From the NCBI GenBank assembly GCA_016793325.1, contig JAEUKI010000047.1, positions 124,001-188,000 on the forward strand: a DNA stretch of 64,000 nt, read 5' to 3'. Shown here in pieces: positions 18,064 through 25,331 of the stretch. The notes under the pieces are model-generated. The model worked only from the letters and a program-made list of their open reading frames with translations, had not been told where the DNA came from and made no database searches. Each line of letters opens with the position of its first letter. Within the stretch, counting starts at the first letter, position 1. The position numbers and the translations under genes are program-made. Origin of the DNA: Myxococcales bacterium. GTDB lineage: Bacteria; Myxococcota_A; Polyangia; Polyangiales; Ga0077539.

Positions 18064-18359
18064 TACTCGCATTTGAGATCGGCCTGACGATTTTCAGGGC
18101 ATTTCTATATGTTACCCACGGGGTGTCTGACATAAGCGCGCCGTTGGGGCGATGGGCTGACGACAGGGCGAGGGGGTTGGCAGCGCGGCGGGCAAAATCT
18201 GTGTGACGAGGTGCGCGGCCTCGTGCGGGTCGCGGGGTGGCGGAGCGCGCTCGTGGCAATTTCACAATCAGAGCACCGTCCCCAAGTGGGTTGGGACTCC
18301 ATTGATTCTCGCGATCTATCGCGTGGCGCTGGCAATTTCACAATCAGAGCACCGTCCCC
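18048..18359. mobile_element. MITE-like element with inverted ends
   Basis: GGGGACGGTGCTCTGAT at 18048-18064 is the exact reverse complement of ATCAGAGCACCGTCCCC at 18267-18283 and again at 18343-18359. This gives 17-bp inverted ends bounding up to 312 bp. The interior has AT-richer patches unlike the neighbouring genes and no coding capacity. The GGGGAC ends recall non-autonomous palindromic elements. The left end contains the stop codon of the giant gene. No target duplication was identified. Confidence 0.6.
18254..18359. repeat. 30-bp direct repeat pair
   Basis: Identical 30-bp units at 18254-18283 and 18330-18359, starting TGGCAATTTCACAATCAGAG and ending CCGTCCCC, are separated by 46 bp. 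Two copies with one spacer and no cas genes do not make a CRISPR array. They fit duplication of the right end of the flanking element. Confidence 0.75.
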
Positions 18360-18399
18360 GTGGGCCTCTCGGCTGACCAACGATACCCTGTGCTCCTCT

Positions 18400-19221
18400 G
18401 TGAGGACCTCGAACACCTTCCGCGCTGCGCTCGTCGCGCTCGCGTTGTCGTTGGCGGGATCGTCCGCTGTCGCGCAGAGCGCGGCACCTTCGGACGTCGC
18501 GGCCATCCTCCGTCAGGCCAACGCTGCGCACGACGCCACGGACTACGGAACAGCGCTCTCGCTCTATCAGCAGGCGTACACGATCAACAACGACCCGTTC
18601 GTGCTGTTCAACATCGGGAGGATGAACCTGCTCCTGCGCCGCTACGAGGCCGCGCAGAGCGCGCTGCGACGCTTCGTCGAGCGCGTTCCTGACGCGCCCA
18701 ATCGCGGCGTCGTCGAAGCGCTCCTGCGAGAAGCGTCGCAGGGAATCGAGGGCCAGCGCGCAGAGCAAGCGGCGCAGCGCCAAGCCGAGCTCGAACGCCA
18801 ACAACGCGAAGAGCAGCTGCAGCGCGCGCGCCGAACGGTCGACACGACGCAACCGCGACCATCACGCCCCGCGTGGCCGTGGGCGCTCGTCGCGGTCGCG
18901 GGAGGCGCAGCGCTGGGCGCAGGTGTCTCGGCAGGTCTCTACGCAGCCGCGGCGAACGATCTGTATACGCCCGCTGTTTCTGGCTGCGACACGGCGACGA
19001 GCCCCATCCGCTGCCCCGACACCGCGCGCGCGCGGGACCTGTACGCGAGCGCCCAACGCGCGGGCGGAGCGATCGTCGGGCTCTCGATCGGAGCCGTCGC
19101 GCTCGGCGTCGCGTCCGCCGTCGCGTTCGTCGTCACCGCGCCTCGCGCCGAACCTCGCGCGACCGTGTCCGCGACCGTCGATGCGCACGGTGGTTCGATG
19201 CTCGTGCGAGGAAGCTTCTGA
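18400..19221 (+). CDS. TPR-like exported membrane protein
   Basis: 273 residues from a GTG start that gives a clear signal peptide (FRAALVALALSLAGSSAVAQ). A helical-repeat region follows (AHDATDYGTALSLYQQAYTI, FNIGRMNLLLRRYEAAQSAL), consistent with two TPR units. Next comes a charged Gln/Arg/Glu coiled segment (about 125-155), then two hydrophobic segments near 165-185 and 225-245. This layout is common in myxobacterial TPR proteins of unknown role. The frame extends upstream through the repeat element to 18211, but that part is non-protein-like. Its stop overlaps the next ATG by one base (TGATG), so translation is probably coupled. Confidence 0.75.
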   Translation: MRTSNTFRAALVALALSLAGSSAVAQSAAPSDVAAILRQANAAHDATDYGTALSLYQQAYTINNDPFVLFNIGRMNLLLRRYEAAQSALRRFVERVPDAPNRGVVEALLREASQGIEGQRAEQAAQRQAELERQQREEQLQRARRTVDTTQPRPSRPAWPWALVAVAGGAALGAGVSAGLYAAAANDLYTPAVSGCDTATSPIRCPDTARARDLYASAQRAGGAIVGLSIGAVALGVASAVAFVVTAPRAEPRATVSATVDAHGGSMLVRGSF

Positions 19222-20579
19222 TGGCGCGTACGCGTTGGGCGTTGTTCGCTGCAGTGGTGGCGATCGAGGCGCAGGGGTGCGTGTTCTTTCCCGCGCCGAC
19301 GTTCGGAGATGTCCCTTCGCGCGACGCGACGATCGACGGAACGATCGACGCCCAACCCACGGACGCCCCGCTCGATGGGCCGTGCGCGCCGGGGCGACTC
19401 GACTGCGACGAGAGCACGGTCAACGGGTGCGAGACCGCCGAGAGCGTCGCCAACTGCGGGCAGTGCGGCGCGGTGTGCGTGCTTCCGAGCGCGTTTCCCC
19501 GCTGTGTTTCGGGGCAGTGCGCGATCGACCGTTGCCAACAAGGCTTCGGCGATTGCGACAACACCCCGAGCAACGGATGCGAGCAGCGCGTCGACACACC
19601 CGAGCACTGCGGCGCGTGCGGCAATCGTTGTTCGGGCGGGACGCCCTTGTGCGTCGACGGCCGATGTTCGAGCGGATGCCCAGCGAATCAGCTGCGTTGC
19701 GGAGGCGCGTGCGTCGACGTCACCGCGAGCAACGAGCACTGCGGCGCGTGCAACAACGCGTGCACCCCGGCGGCGAACGGTCAGCGCCAGTGCGGAGGCG
19801 GCGCGTGCGTTCTCCGGTGCAACAGCGGCTTTGCTGACTGCAACATGAACGCCGCAGACGGCTGCGAAACCACGCTCGGAACCACGGAGAACTGCACCCG
19901 CTGCGGCGAGGTCTGTCGCGGCGCGACGCCCACGTGCAACACCTCCGCGGGCGCGTGCACAGGCGCGTTGTGCGCGAGCCCGCTGCTCACGTGCGGCTCA
20001 GCGTGCGTCGACCCGAACACGTCCACGGCGCATTGCGGACGCTGCACGAACGCTTGCCCGAGCCTGCCGAACAGCACCGCCATGTGCGCGGGTGGCTCGT
20101 GCCGCAACCCGTGCCTCCCGGGCTTCGGCGACTGCACGATGGCGCCGGGGTGCGAGACCGCGCTCAACACGGCGGAGAACTGCGGGATGTGCGGAGCGCG
20201 TTGCGGCTTTCCGAACGCGACCGCCGCGTGTGTGATGGGCGCGTGCGCGATGGGCGCGTGCAACCCGGGCTTCGGCAACTGCGACGGAGACCCCGCAAAC
20301 GGCTGCGAGACGCCGCTCGATAGCGTTCGCAACTGCGGCCGCTGCGGCAGCGTGTGCTCGACGGCGCGCGCGACCTCGGCGTGCGTCGCAGGCGTGTGCC
20401 GCATCACGGCGTGCAACCCAGGCTTCGGCGACTGCGACGACAACGCGGGCAACGGCTGCGAGACGTCGCTCAACACGGTTCGCGACTGCGGCGCGTGCGG
20501 GGCCGTGTGCCCCACGCGCCCGGGCGGGTGCGCCCCCGAGTGTTCGCCGGGCGACCCGCCATCGTGTCAGTGTGTCTGA
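19221..20579 (+). CDS. Cys-rich repeat lipoprotein, copy 1
   Basis: 452 residues. A short hydrophobic N-terminus ends in EAQGCVFFPAP, a lipoprotein-like site. An Asp/Thr linker (DATIDGTIDAQPTDAPLDGP) follows, then about nine Cys-rich units of 35-45 residues with patterns such as NPGFGNCDGDPANGCETPL followed by NCGRCGSVC. The Cys spacing suggests disulfide-knotted surface modules. The function is unknown. It overlaps the preceding TPR gene by one base and is followed after 22 bp by a close paralogue, so the three probably form one operon. Confidence 0.85.
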   Translation: MARTRWALFAAVVAIEAQGCVFFPAPTFGDVPSRDATIDGTIDAQPTDAPLDGPCAPGRLDCDESTVNGCETAESVANCGQCGAVCVLPSAFPRCVSGQCAIDRCQQGFGDCDNTPSNGCEQRVDTPEHCGACGNRCSGGTPLCVDGRCSSGCPANQLRCGGACVDVTASNEHCGACNNACTPAANGQRQCGGGACVLRCNSGFADCNMNAADGCETTLGTTENCTRCGEVCRGATPTCNTSAGACTGALCASPLLTCGSACVDPNTSTAHCGRCTNACPSLPNSTAMCAGGSCRNPCLPGFGDCTMAPGCETALNTAENCGMCGARCGFPNATAACVMGACAMGACNPGFGNCDGDPANGCETPLDSVRNCGRCGSVCSTARATSACVAGVCRITACNPGFGDCDDNAGNGCETSLNTVRDCGACGAVCPTRPGGCAPECSPGDPPSCQCV

Positions 20580-20601
20580 CGTTGTGAAGAGGAGACCGGT
20601 G

Positions 20602-21990
20602 ATGAAGCGAGCGCGAGCGCAAGAGCTTCGACGACGGGCCGCGATCGCGACGCTCGTCGGCGCGTCGGGGTGCACGTTCTTTCCCGCGCCGGTCTTCACG
20701 GAGAGGGACGCGCGAGCGTCGGACGCGACCATGGACGGAGACGCGGCGTTCGACGTCGGTCCGCCGCGCGACGTCGTGCTCGACGGCCCGTGTCTGCTCG
20801 GAACGCTCGACTGCGACAGGGATCCCTCGAACGGCTGCGAGACGCGCGAGAGCATCGCCAACTGCGGGCGATGCGAGCGCGTGTGCGCGATCCCGAGCGG
20901 CACCCCAGCGTGCGTCGACGGCGCGTGCGCGGTGGGGAGCTGCGTCGCAGGCTTCGGGGACTGCGACCGCAATCCAGACAACGGCTGCGAAGAGCGGCTC
21001 GACAGCAACGCGCACTGCGGAGCCTGCGGACGCCGCTGCGAAGGCGCGACGCCCAATTGCGTCGGCGGCATGTGCGTCAGCGGATGCGCGAGCGGACAGC
21101 TGCGTTGCGACGGCCTGTGCGTCGACGTCCAGTCCAACGACGCGCACTGCGGCGCGTGCGGCAGGCGGTGCGGCGCTGTCGCCAACGGACGAACCCAGTG
21201 CAGCAACGGGATGTGCGACCTCCGCTGCTCACCAGGCTTCGGCAACTGCGACAACAACATCGCCACCGGCTGCGAGGCGTCTCTCGAGACCAACGCGAAC
21301 TGCGGCCGCTGCATGGCGCCGTGCGGCGCTGGCTCGACGTGCAACGCCACGTTGCGCTCGTGTCAGGCGAGCTGCACAGGCACGGACTGCGGCGGCGCGT
21401 GCATCGACACGACCAGCTCGATTTCGCACTGCGGCGCGTGTGGCAACGTGTGTCCGACGTTGGCCAACGCGGTTCCGGGCTGCACGGCAGGGCGCTGTCA
21501 GTCGAATTGCGCGGCGGGGTACGGCGACTGCGACGCAAACCCCGCGAACGGCTGCGAGGCGCAGCTCTCGTCGAACGCAGCGCACTGCGGTGCGTGCGGG
21601 CGCCCGTGCTCGTTTCCCAACGCCACGGCGAGCTGCGTGGGCGGCGCGTGCGTGCTCGGCACGTGCAACAGCGGATTCGCGAACTGCGATGGAAACCCCG
21701 CGAACGGCTGCGAAACCAACACGCAAACGAGCGCAGACAACTGCGGCGGGTGCGGGCGCGTGTGCGCGCTCGCCAACGCGATGGCGGCGTGCAGCGCGGG
21801 CGCGTGCGTGCTCGGGCCTTGCGTTCCGAACTTCGGCAACTGCGACGGAATCCCCGCGAACGGCTGCGAGCAGTCGTTGAGGACGCTCTTTCACTGCGGC
21901 GAATGCGGCCAGTTCTGCGGCGACCTGCCGTGCGGAACGGAGGGTCGCTGCGACCTCTCGGCAGAGCCCCCTCAGTGCCGATGCCGGTGA
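20602..21990 (+). CDS. Cys-rich repeat lipoprotein, copy 2
   Basis: 462 residues and clearly paralogous to the preceding gene. Both share a CxFFPAP segment after the lipobox (here GASGCTFFPAP), an Asp/Ala linker, and repeated units such as GFGNCDNNIATGCEASLETN followed by NCGRC. The ATG at 20602 follows a GAGGAG site. The pair arose by tandem duplication; the repeat order differs between copies. It is probably anchored in the outer membrane, with unknown role. Its stop is 4 bp from that of the convergent aldehyde dehydrogenase. Confidence 0.86.
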   Translation: MKRARAQELRRRAAIATLVGASGCTFFPAPVFTERDARASDATMDGDAAFDVGPPRDVVLDGPCLLGTLDCDRDPSNGCETRESIANCGRCERVCAIPSGTPACVDGACAVGSCVAGFGDCDRNPDNGCEERLDSNAHCGACGRRCEGATPNCVGGMCVSGCASGQLRCDGLCVDVQSNDAHCGACGRRCGAVANGRTQCSNGMCDLRCSPGFGNCDNNIATGCEASLETNANCGRCMAPCGAGSTCNATLRSCQASCTGTDCGGACIDTTSSISHCGACGNVCPTLANAVPGCTAGRCQSNCAAGYGDCDANPANGCEAQLSSNAAHCGACGRPCSFPNATASCVGGACVLGTCNSGFANCDGNPANGCETNTQTSADNCGGCGRVCALANAMAACSAGACVLGPCVPNFGNCDGIPANGCEQSLRTLFHCGECGQFCGDLPCGTEGRCDLSAEPPQCRCR

Positions 21991-21994
21991 GCGA

Positions 21995-23485
21995 TCACTC
22001 TTGGCGGTTGTCGATCTGCGCGCGCTGCAGTCCGCCCGAGTAGTCGACGTAGACGGTCTTCACTTCGCTGAAGAACTCGTACGGGGCCCAGCCGCCCTCG
22101 CGGTGGCCGTTGCCCGTTCCCTTCACGCCGCCGAAGGGAAAGTGCGCCTCGGCGCCGATCGTCGGCGCGTTGACGTAGGTGATTCCGGCTTCGATGCGCT
22201 CGATCGCGCGAAACGCCGCGTTGACGTCCGCGGTGTAGATCGAAGACGACAAGCCGTACTCGACTTCGTTGGCGACCGCGATCGCTTCATCGAGCGACTT
22301 CACGCGGATGACGCTGAGCACGGGGCCGAACACTTCTTTGAGCGCGAGCGTCGATCCCGCCTTCACGTCGTCGACGAGCGTCGCGGGATAGAACCAGCCC
22401 TTCGCGAGCGGCCCGTCCGTCGGGATCGCTCCGCCCGTGAGGACCTTTCCGCCCTCGCTCTTGCCTTGCTCGACGAACGCGTGAACGCGCTCGCGGTGCT
22501 TCTTCGAGATGAGCGGGCCAACGTCGACGCGCTTGTCCGCGGGGTCGCCCAACACGAGCTTGTTCGCGCGCTCGATGAGCTTCGGGAGCAAGCGATCGGC
22601 GACGTCCCCCACGGCGATCAAGCGCGAGGTGGCCGTGCAGCGCTGGCCCGCGGTTCCGAAGGCGCCCCACAAGATCCCGTCCACCGCGAGGTCGATGTTC
22701 GCGTCGGGAAGGACGATCACCGGGTTCTTTCCGCCGAGCTCGAGCGTGACGTGCTTGAGCGTCTTTCCGCCCTCGGAGGCGATGAGCTTGCCGACCTCGG
22801 TTCCGCCGGTGAACGACAGGCAATTGACGCCCGCGTGCGCGACGAGCGCCGCGCCCGCTTCTTCGCCGTACCCGTGCACGACGTTGAGCACGCCGTTCGG
22901 GAGTCCTGCGTCCCACAGCGCCTGCGCGAACATCGCGCCCGAGCACGGGGCTTCCTCCGCGGGCTTCCACACGACCGAGTTTCCGCAGACGAGCGCGGGG
23001 TAGATCTTCCAGCTCGGGACGGCGATCGGAAAGTTCCACGCGGTGATGATCCCTGCGACGCCGATGGGGCGGCGGATGGTCATCCCGAACTTGTTCGGCA
23101 GCTCCGACGGCGCCGTGCGCCCGAACAACCGACGCCCCTCGGTGGCAGCGTAGTACGCCGTGTCGATGGCCTCTTGAATGTCACCCTTGGCCTCTTCCGT
23201 GCGCTTGCCCATCTCGCGGGACATCACCGCGGCGATCTCGTCCTTGCGCTGCTCGAGGATGCGTCCGGACTTCGCGAGGATTTCTCCTCGCGCTGGCGCG
23301 GGCAACCTCGACCACGTCTCGAACGCTTCGCGCGCGGCCTTCACCGCGCGATCGACGTCCGCGGCGCTGCCGCGCGGAGCGACTCCGACGAGCGCGTCGT
23401 CCGACGGAGAGTGAACTTCGAGCGTGCGACCGTCGACCGACGGTGTCGCGACGCCGCCAATATTGTGCGTGAGCTGGATCGTCAT
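21995..23485 (-). CDS. NAD(P)-dependent aldehyde dehydrogenase
   Basis: 496 residues, normal length for the family. Catalytic elements are Asn151 in TAWNFP, Lys174 in WKPAEEAP, Glu249 in LELGGKNP and the nucleophile Cys283 in GQRCTATSR. The C-terminal FPFGGVKGTGNGHREGG and TVYVDYSGGLQRAQID segments resemble a bacterial subgroup often annotated as semialdehyde or pyrroline-5-carboxylate dehydrogenase-like. It oxidises an aldehyde to a carboxylic acid in the cytoplasm; the physiological substrate cannot be read from sequence. It is a single gene with a strong palindrome about 65 bp upstream of its start. Confidence 0.93.
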   Translation of the reverse strand: MTIQLTHNIGGVATPSVDGRTLEVHSPSDDALVGVAPRGSAADVDRAVKAAREAFETWSRLPAPARGEILAKSGRILEQRKDEIAAVMSREMGKRTEEAKGDIQEAIDTAYYAATEGRRLFGRTAPSELPNKFGMTIRRPIGVAGIITAWNFPIAVPSWKIYPALVCGNSVVWKPAEEAPCSGAMFAQALWDAGLPNGVLNVVHGYGEEAGAALVAHAGVNCLSFTGGTEVGKLIASEGGKTLKHVTLELGGKNPVIVLPDANIDLAVDGILWGAFGTAGQRCTATSRLIAVGDVADRLLPKLIERANKLVLGDPADKRVDVGPLISKKHRERVHAFVEQGKSEGGKVLTGGAIPTDGPLAKGWFYPATLVDDVKAGSTLALKEVFGPVLSVIRVKSLDEAIAVANEVEYGLSSSIYTADVNAAFRAIERIEAGITYVNAPTIGAEAHFPFGGVKGTGNGHREGGWAPYEFFSEVKTVYVDYSGGLQRAQIDNRQE

Positions 23486-23550
23486 TGGGGCGCGAAGGGC
23501 ATCGCAGAGGAGCGTTGACCGGTCAAGCGTCGAGGCGTCGCGCGCGCTTG

Positions 23551-23598
23551 TTCACCCACAGTGCACTGTGGGTGGACCCACAGTGCACTGTGGGTGAA
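23551..23598. repeat. 48-bp double palindrome
   Basis: Two copies of the perfect 20-bp palindrome ACCCACAGTGCACTGTGGGT lie at 23554-23573 and 23576-23595. Flanking TTC and GAA make the whole 48 bp palindromic except for its central two bases. It lies between the aldehyde dehydrogenase start and the 3' end of the DUF4190 gene. It could be a dimer-of-dimers operator for the dehydrogenase or a long hairpin terminator for the DUF4190 gene. Confidence 0.8.
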
Positions 23599-23671
23599 CA
23601 GCGAAACTCGAGGCCAGGAGCGAAGCGGCAACGTGCGAAGAATGCGGACATCCCGCGCCGACAGCAGCCCG

Positions 23672-23965
23672 TCAACGCATCGGCGCGCTGTCCGTCACGG
23701 GCGGCGGGACGTTGCTGCGAAGGAGGAACATGGCGCCAGCGCCCCCCACAGCGAGCACCAAGAGACTCGCGATCGAGAGCGCGATGCCTGCGATCGCGAG
23801 CGGGGCGCCTTTCTCGCCAGAGCGTCGGATTTGCAGAAGCGCCACGACGCACAAGACCGCTCCGACAATGGGCACGCAACACAAACACAAGCCGACGATC
23901 GAGAGAGTGTTCCAGTTGTTCGTGCTCGAGGCGGTAGCGGAACCTTGCGGAGACGAATTGGTCAC
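23672..23965 (-). CDS. DUF4190-like small membrane protein
   Basis: 97 residues from a GTG start (VTNSSPQGSATAS). Two membrane segments, NTLSIVGLCLCCVPIVGAVL and IAGIALSIASLLVLAVGGAG, flank a short basic loop (LQIRRSGEKGAPL). This is the DUF4190 pattern: two helices with a conserved I/L-Gly loop. Function is unknown. The frame continues upstream to 24109, overlapping the remnant nucleotidyltransferase, but that part is Arg/Ser-rich shadow, so the short form is used. Confidence 0.78.
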   Translation of the reverse strand: MTNSSPQGSATASSTNNWNTLSIVGLCLCCVPIVGAVLCVVALLQIRRSGEKGAPLAIAGIALSIASLLVLAVGGAGAMFLLRSNVPPPVTDSAPMR

Positions 23966-24008
23966 GCGTCTCGGTGTAGCACTCGAAGGCGATCGAAGCG
24001 CGAATCGA

Positions 24009-24239
24009 TCAGGAGCTCGCTCGGCGGCGCGCGGCCTCGAGCAGCATCGGCAAGCCGATCCCTCCCAACGCGGCCCACATGGTCCCGAGCTCGTCGTGTA
24101 CGAAGACATTCACGTCGACGTCGGCCGTCGCCCGCGGAACCGCCCAATACGAGAGCGCGAGCGCGCCTCCGAGCGCATACGGAACTGCGCTTCGATCTAG
24201 CGCCGCGCCGATCGCGAGCCCCGCTTCGAGCGGCGTCAC
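24009..24239 (-). pseudogene. Truncated MNT/AbiEii-like nucleotidyltransferase
   Basis: 76 residues. The start fits the nucleotidyltransferase fold (AIGAALDRSAVPYALGGALA, then RATADVDVNVF), with the GG and TxDxD catalytic motif. Family members run 150-200 residues; here the frame ends shortly after the second strand. The rest is missing, and the DUF4190 gene begins 43 bp further on. It overlaps the upstream small gene by 4 bp (ATGA), the arrangement of toxin-antitoxin-like pairs, but it probably no longer works. Confidence 0.65.
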
Positions 24240-24487
24240 CGCGCGACCTTCGCCTTGGCTTCAGCGCGAAGTCGAGCGAGGGCGCGAACAGTGCTCTCTG
24301 GAAGCGGATCCACCCACTCGCGCGCGCGGTGAGCGTCGCTCCGCGCCGCGAGGATGCGCTCAGCGTCTCGCAGCAAACCCGCGAGGATTTGCATGCGCTC
24401 CTCGGGTGTCATGCGGACGTAGGGCTCGCATTCCTCGCGAACGCTCGCGGCATCGTCGATCACCCAAGCTGGAAGCGCGCCAACCAT
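24236..24487 (-). CDS. Small helical partner of nucleotidyltransferase
   Basis: 83 residues, charged and helical, with the recognisable core MTPEERMQILAGLLRDAERI followed by DPLPESTVRALARLR. Such small proteins are commonly encoded directly upstream of AbiEii/MNT-type nucleotidyltransferases and are thought to be the antitoxin-like or accessory partner. It overlaps the truncated transferase by 4 bp and probably is co-translated with it. With its partner truncated, it may be a relic. The start ATG gives MVGALPAWVID. Confidence 0.65.
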   Translation of the reverse strand: MVGALPAWVIDDAASVREECEPYVRMTPEERMQILAGLLRDAERILAARSDAHRAREWVDPLPESTVRALARLRAEAKAKVAR

Positions 24488-24616
24488 GAACGATCACGAA
24501 CGTAGCACGACGAACGCCGCATCGCCGTCGCGAGCCCATGGCACGGGCGCGCGGTCCCGATTGGCTCGCGTCGACCACGGACGGTCTCACGGATGCCCCT
24601 TCGACGCCCTCAGCGC

Positions 24617-25162
24617 TCACGCGCCGTAGAGCGCCGTCGGGCGATCGAAGATCGTCGCGCGCTGCCGCTCGCGCCACCCTCTGCGTTCGGCGACGCGGAT
24701 CGATCGGACGTTGTCGACGTGGATCATCGCGAAGAGCGGCTCGTCTTCGCGCGGGACGAACCCCGCGAGCACGGCGTCCGCGGCTTCGCTCGCGAACCCA
24801 TGGCCCCACGCAGCGCGCTCGAAGGTCCACCCCATTTCGAGAAACGGCGTCCACGCGGGCGTCTCGTTCGGCGCGACGACGCTGAGCCGCGCTCCATCGC
24901 GCGTGCTCGAGCGATAGTACCGGCCGATTCCGCAGCGACCGATCGCGCGACCGCGGTGCACGACGACGCGCTGCCCGATGCCTTCACCGTGCTGCGCGAT
25001 CGTGCGCTCGAGCCACGCGCGAAGAAACTCGGTCGTGCGAGGCTTTCCATCGCCGAGGTAGCGATAGACCTCTTCGTCGCTGTGGAGCGCCTCGAGAAAC
25101 GCGAGGTCATCGAGCGTGAAGGGACGGAGGCTGAGCCTCGCGGTGTGCAGCGTCGCGATCAC
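24617..25162 (-). CDS. GNAT family N-acetyltransferase
   Basis: 181 residues from a GTG start (VIATLHTARLSLRPFTLDDL). The N-terminus LRPFTLDDLAFLEALHSDEE, central GMGWTFERAAWGHGFASEAA-like acetyl-CoA region and a late HVDNVRSIRVAERRGW segment are those of RimJ/RimL-type GNAT enzymes. It transfers an acetyl group from acetyl-CoA to an amine; the target is unknown. The frame reaches 25267, but residues before the GTG do not fit the family. No linked pathway genes are visible. Confidence 0.85.
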   Translation of the reverse strand: MIATLHTARLSLRPFTLDDLAFLEALHSDEEVYRYLGDGKPRTTEFLRAWLERTIAQHGEGIGQRVVVHRGRAIGRCGIGRYYRSSTRDGARLSVVAPNETPAWTPFLEMGWTFERAAWGHGFASEAADAVLAGFVPREDEPLFAMIHVDNVRSIRVAERRGWRERQRATIFDRPTALYGA

Positions 25163-25331
25163 GCGCGCGAGCTTACGGCACCCGAGGCCGTCGAGCGCAG
25201 GCGTGCTCCGATGGATTGCTCGCGATCTCGACGGAGCGACAAACAATCTGCGATGATCGCGCAACAACGCGGGGGCGCCGCAGATAGCGCACGGTCTCGC
25301 GAAGGCTCGCGAGGCAAAGGAGATGCTGAGG

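Noticed and set aside
18254..18359. Possible mini-CRISPR (two 30-bp repeats, 46-bp spacer)
   Set aside because: Only two repeats, spacer too long, no cas genes, and the repeat end matches an inverted copy at 18048, so it belongs to a mobile element.
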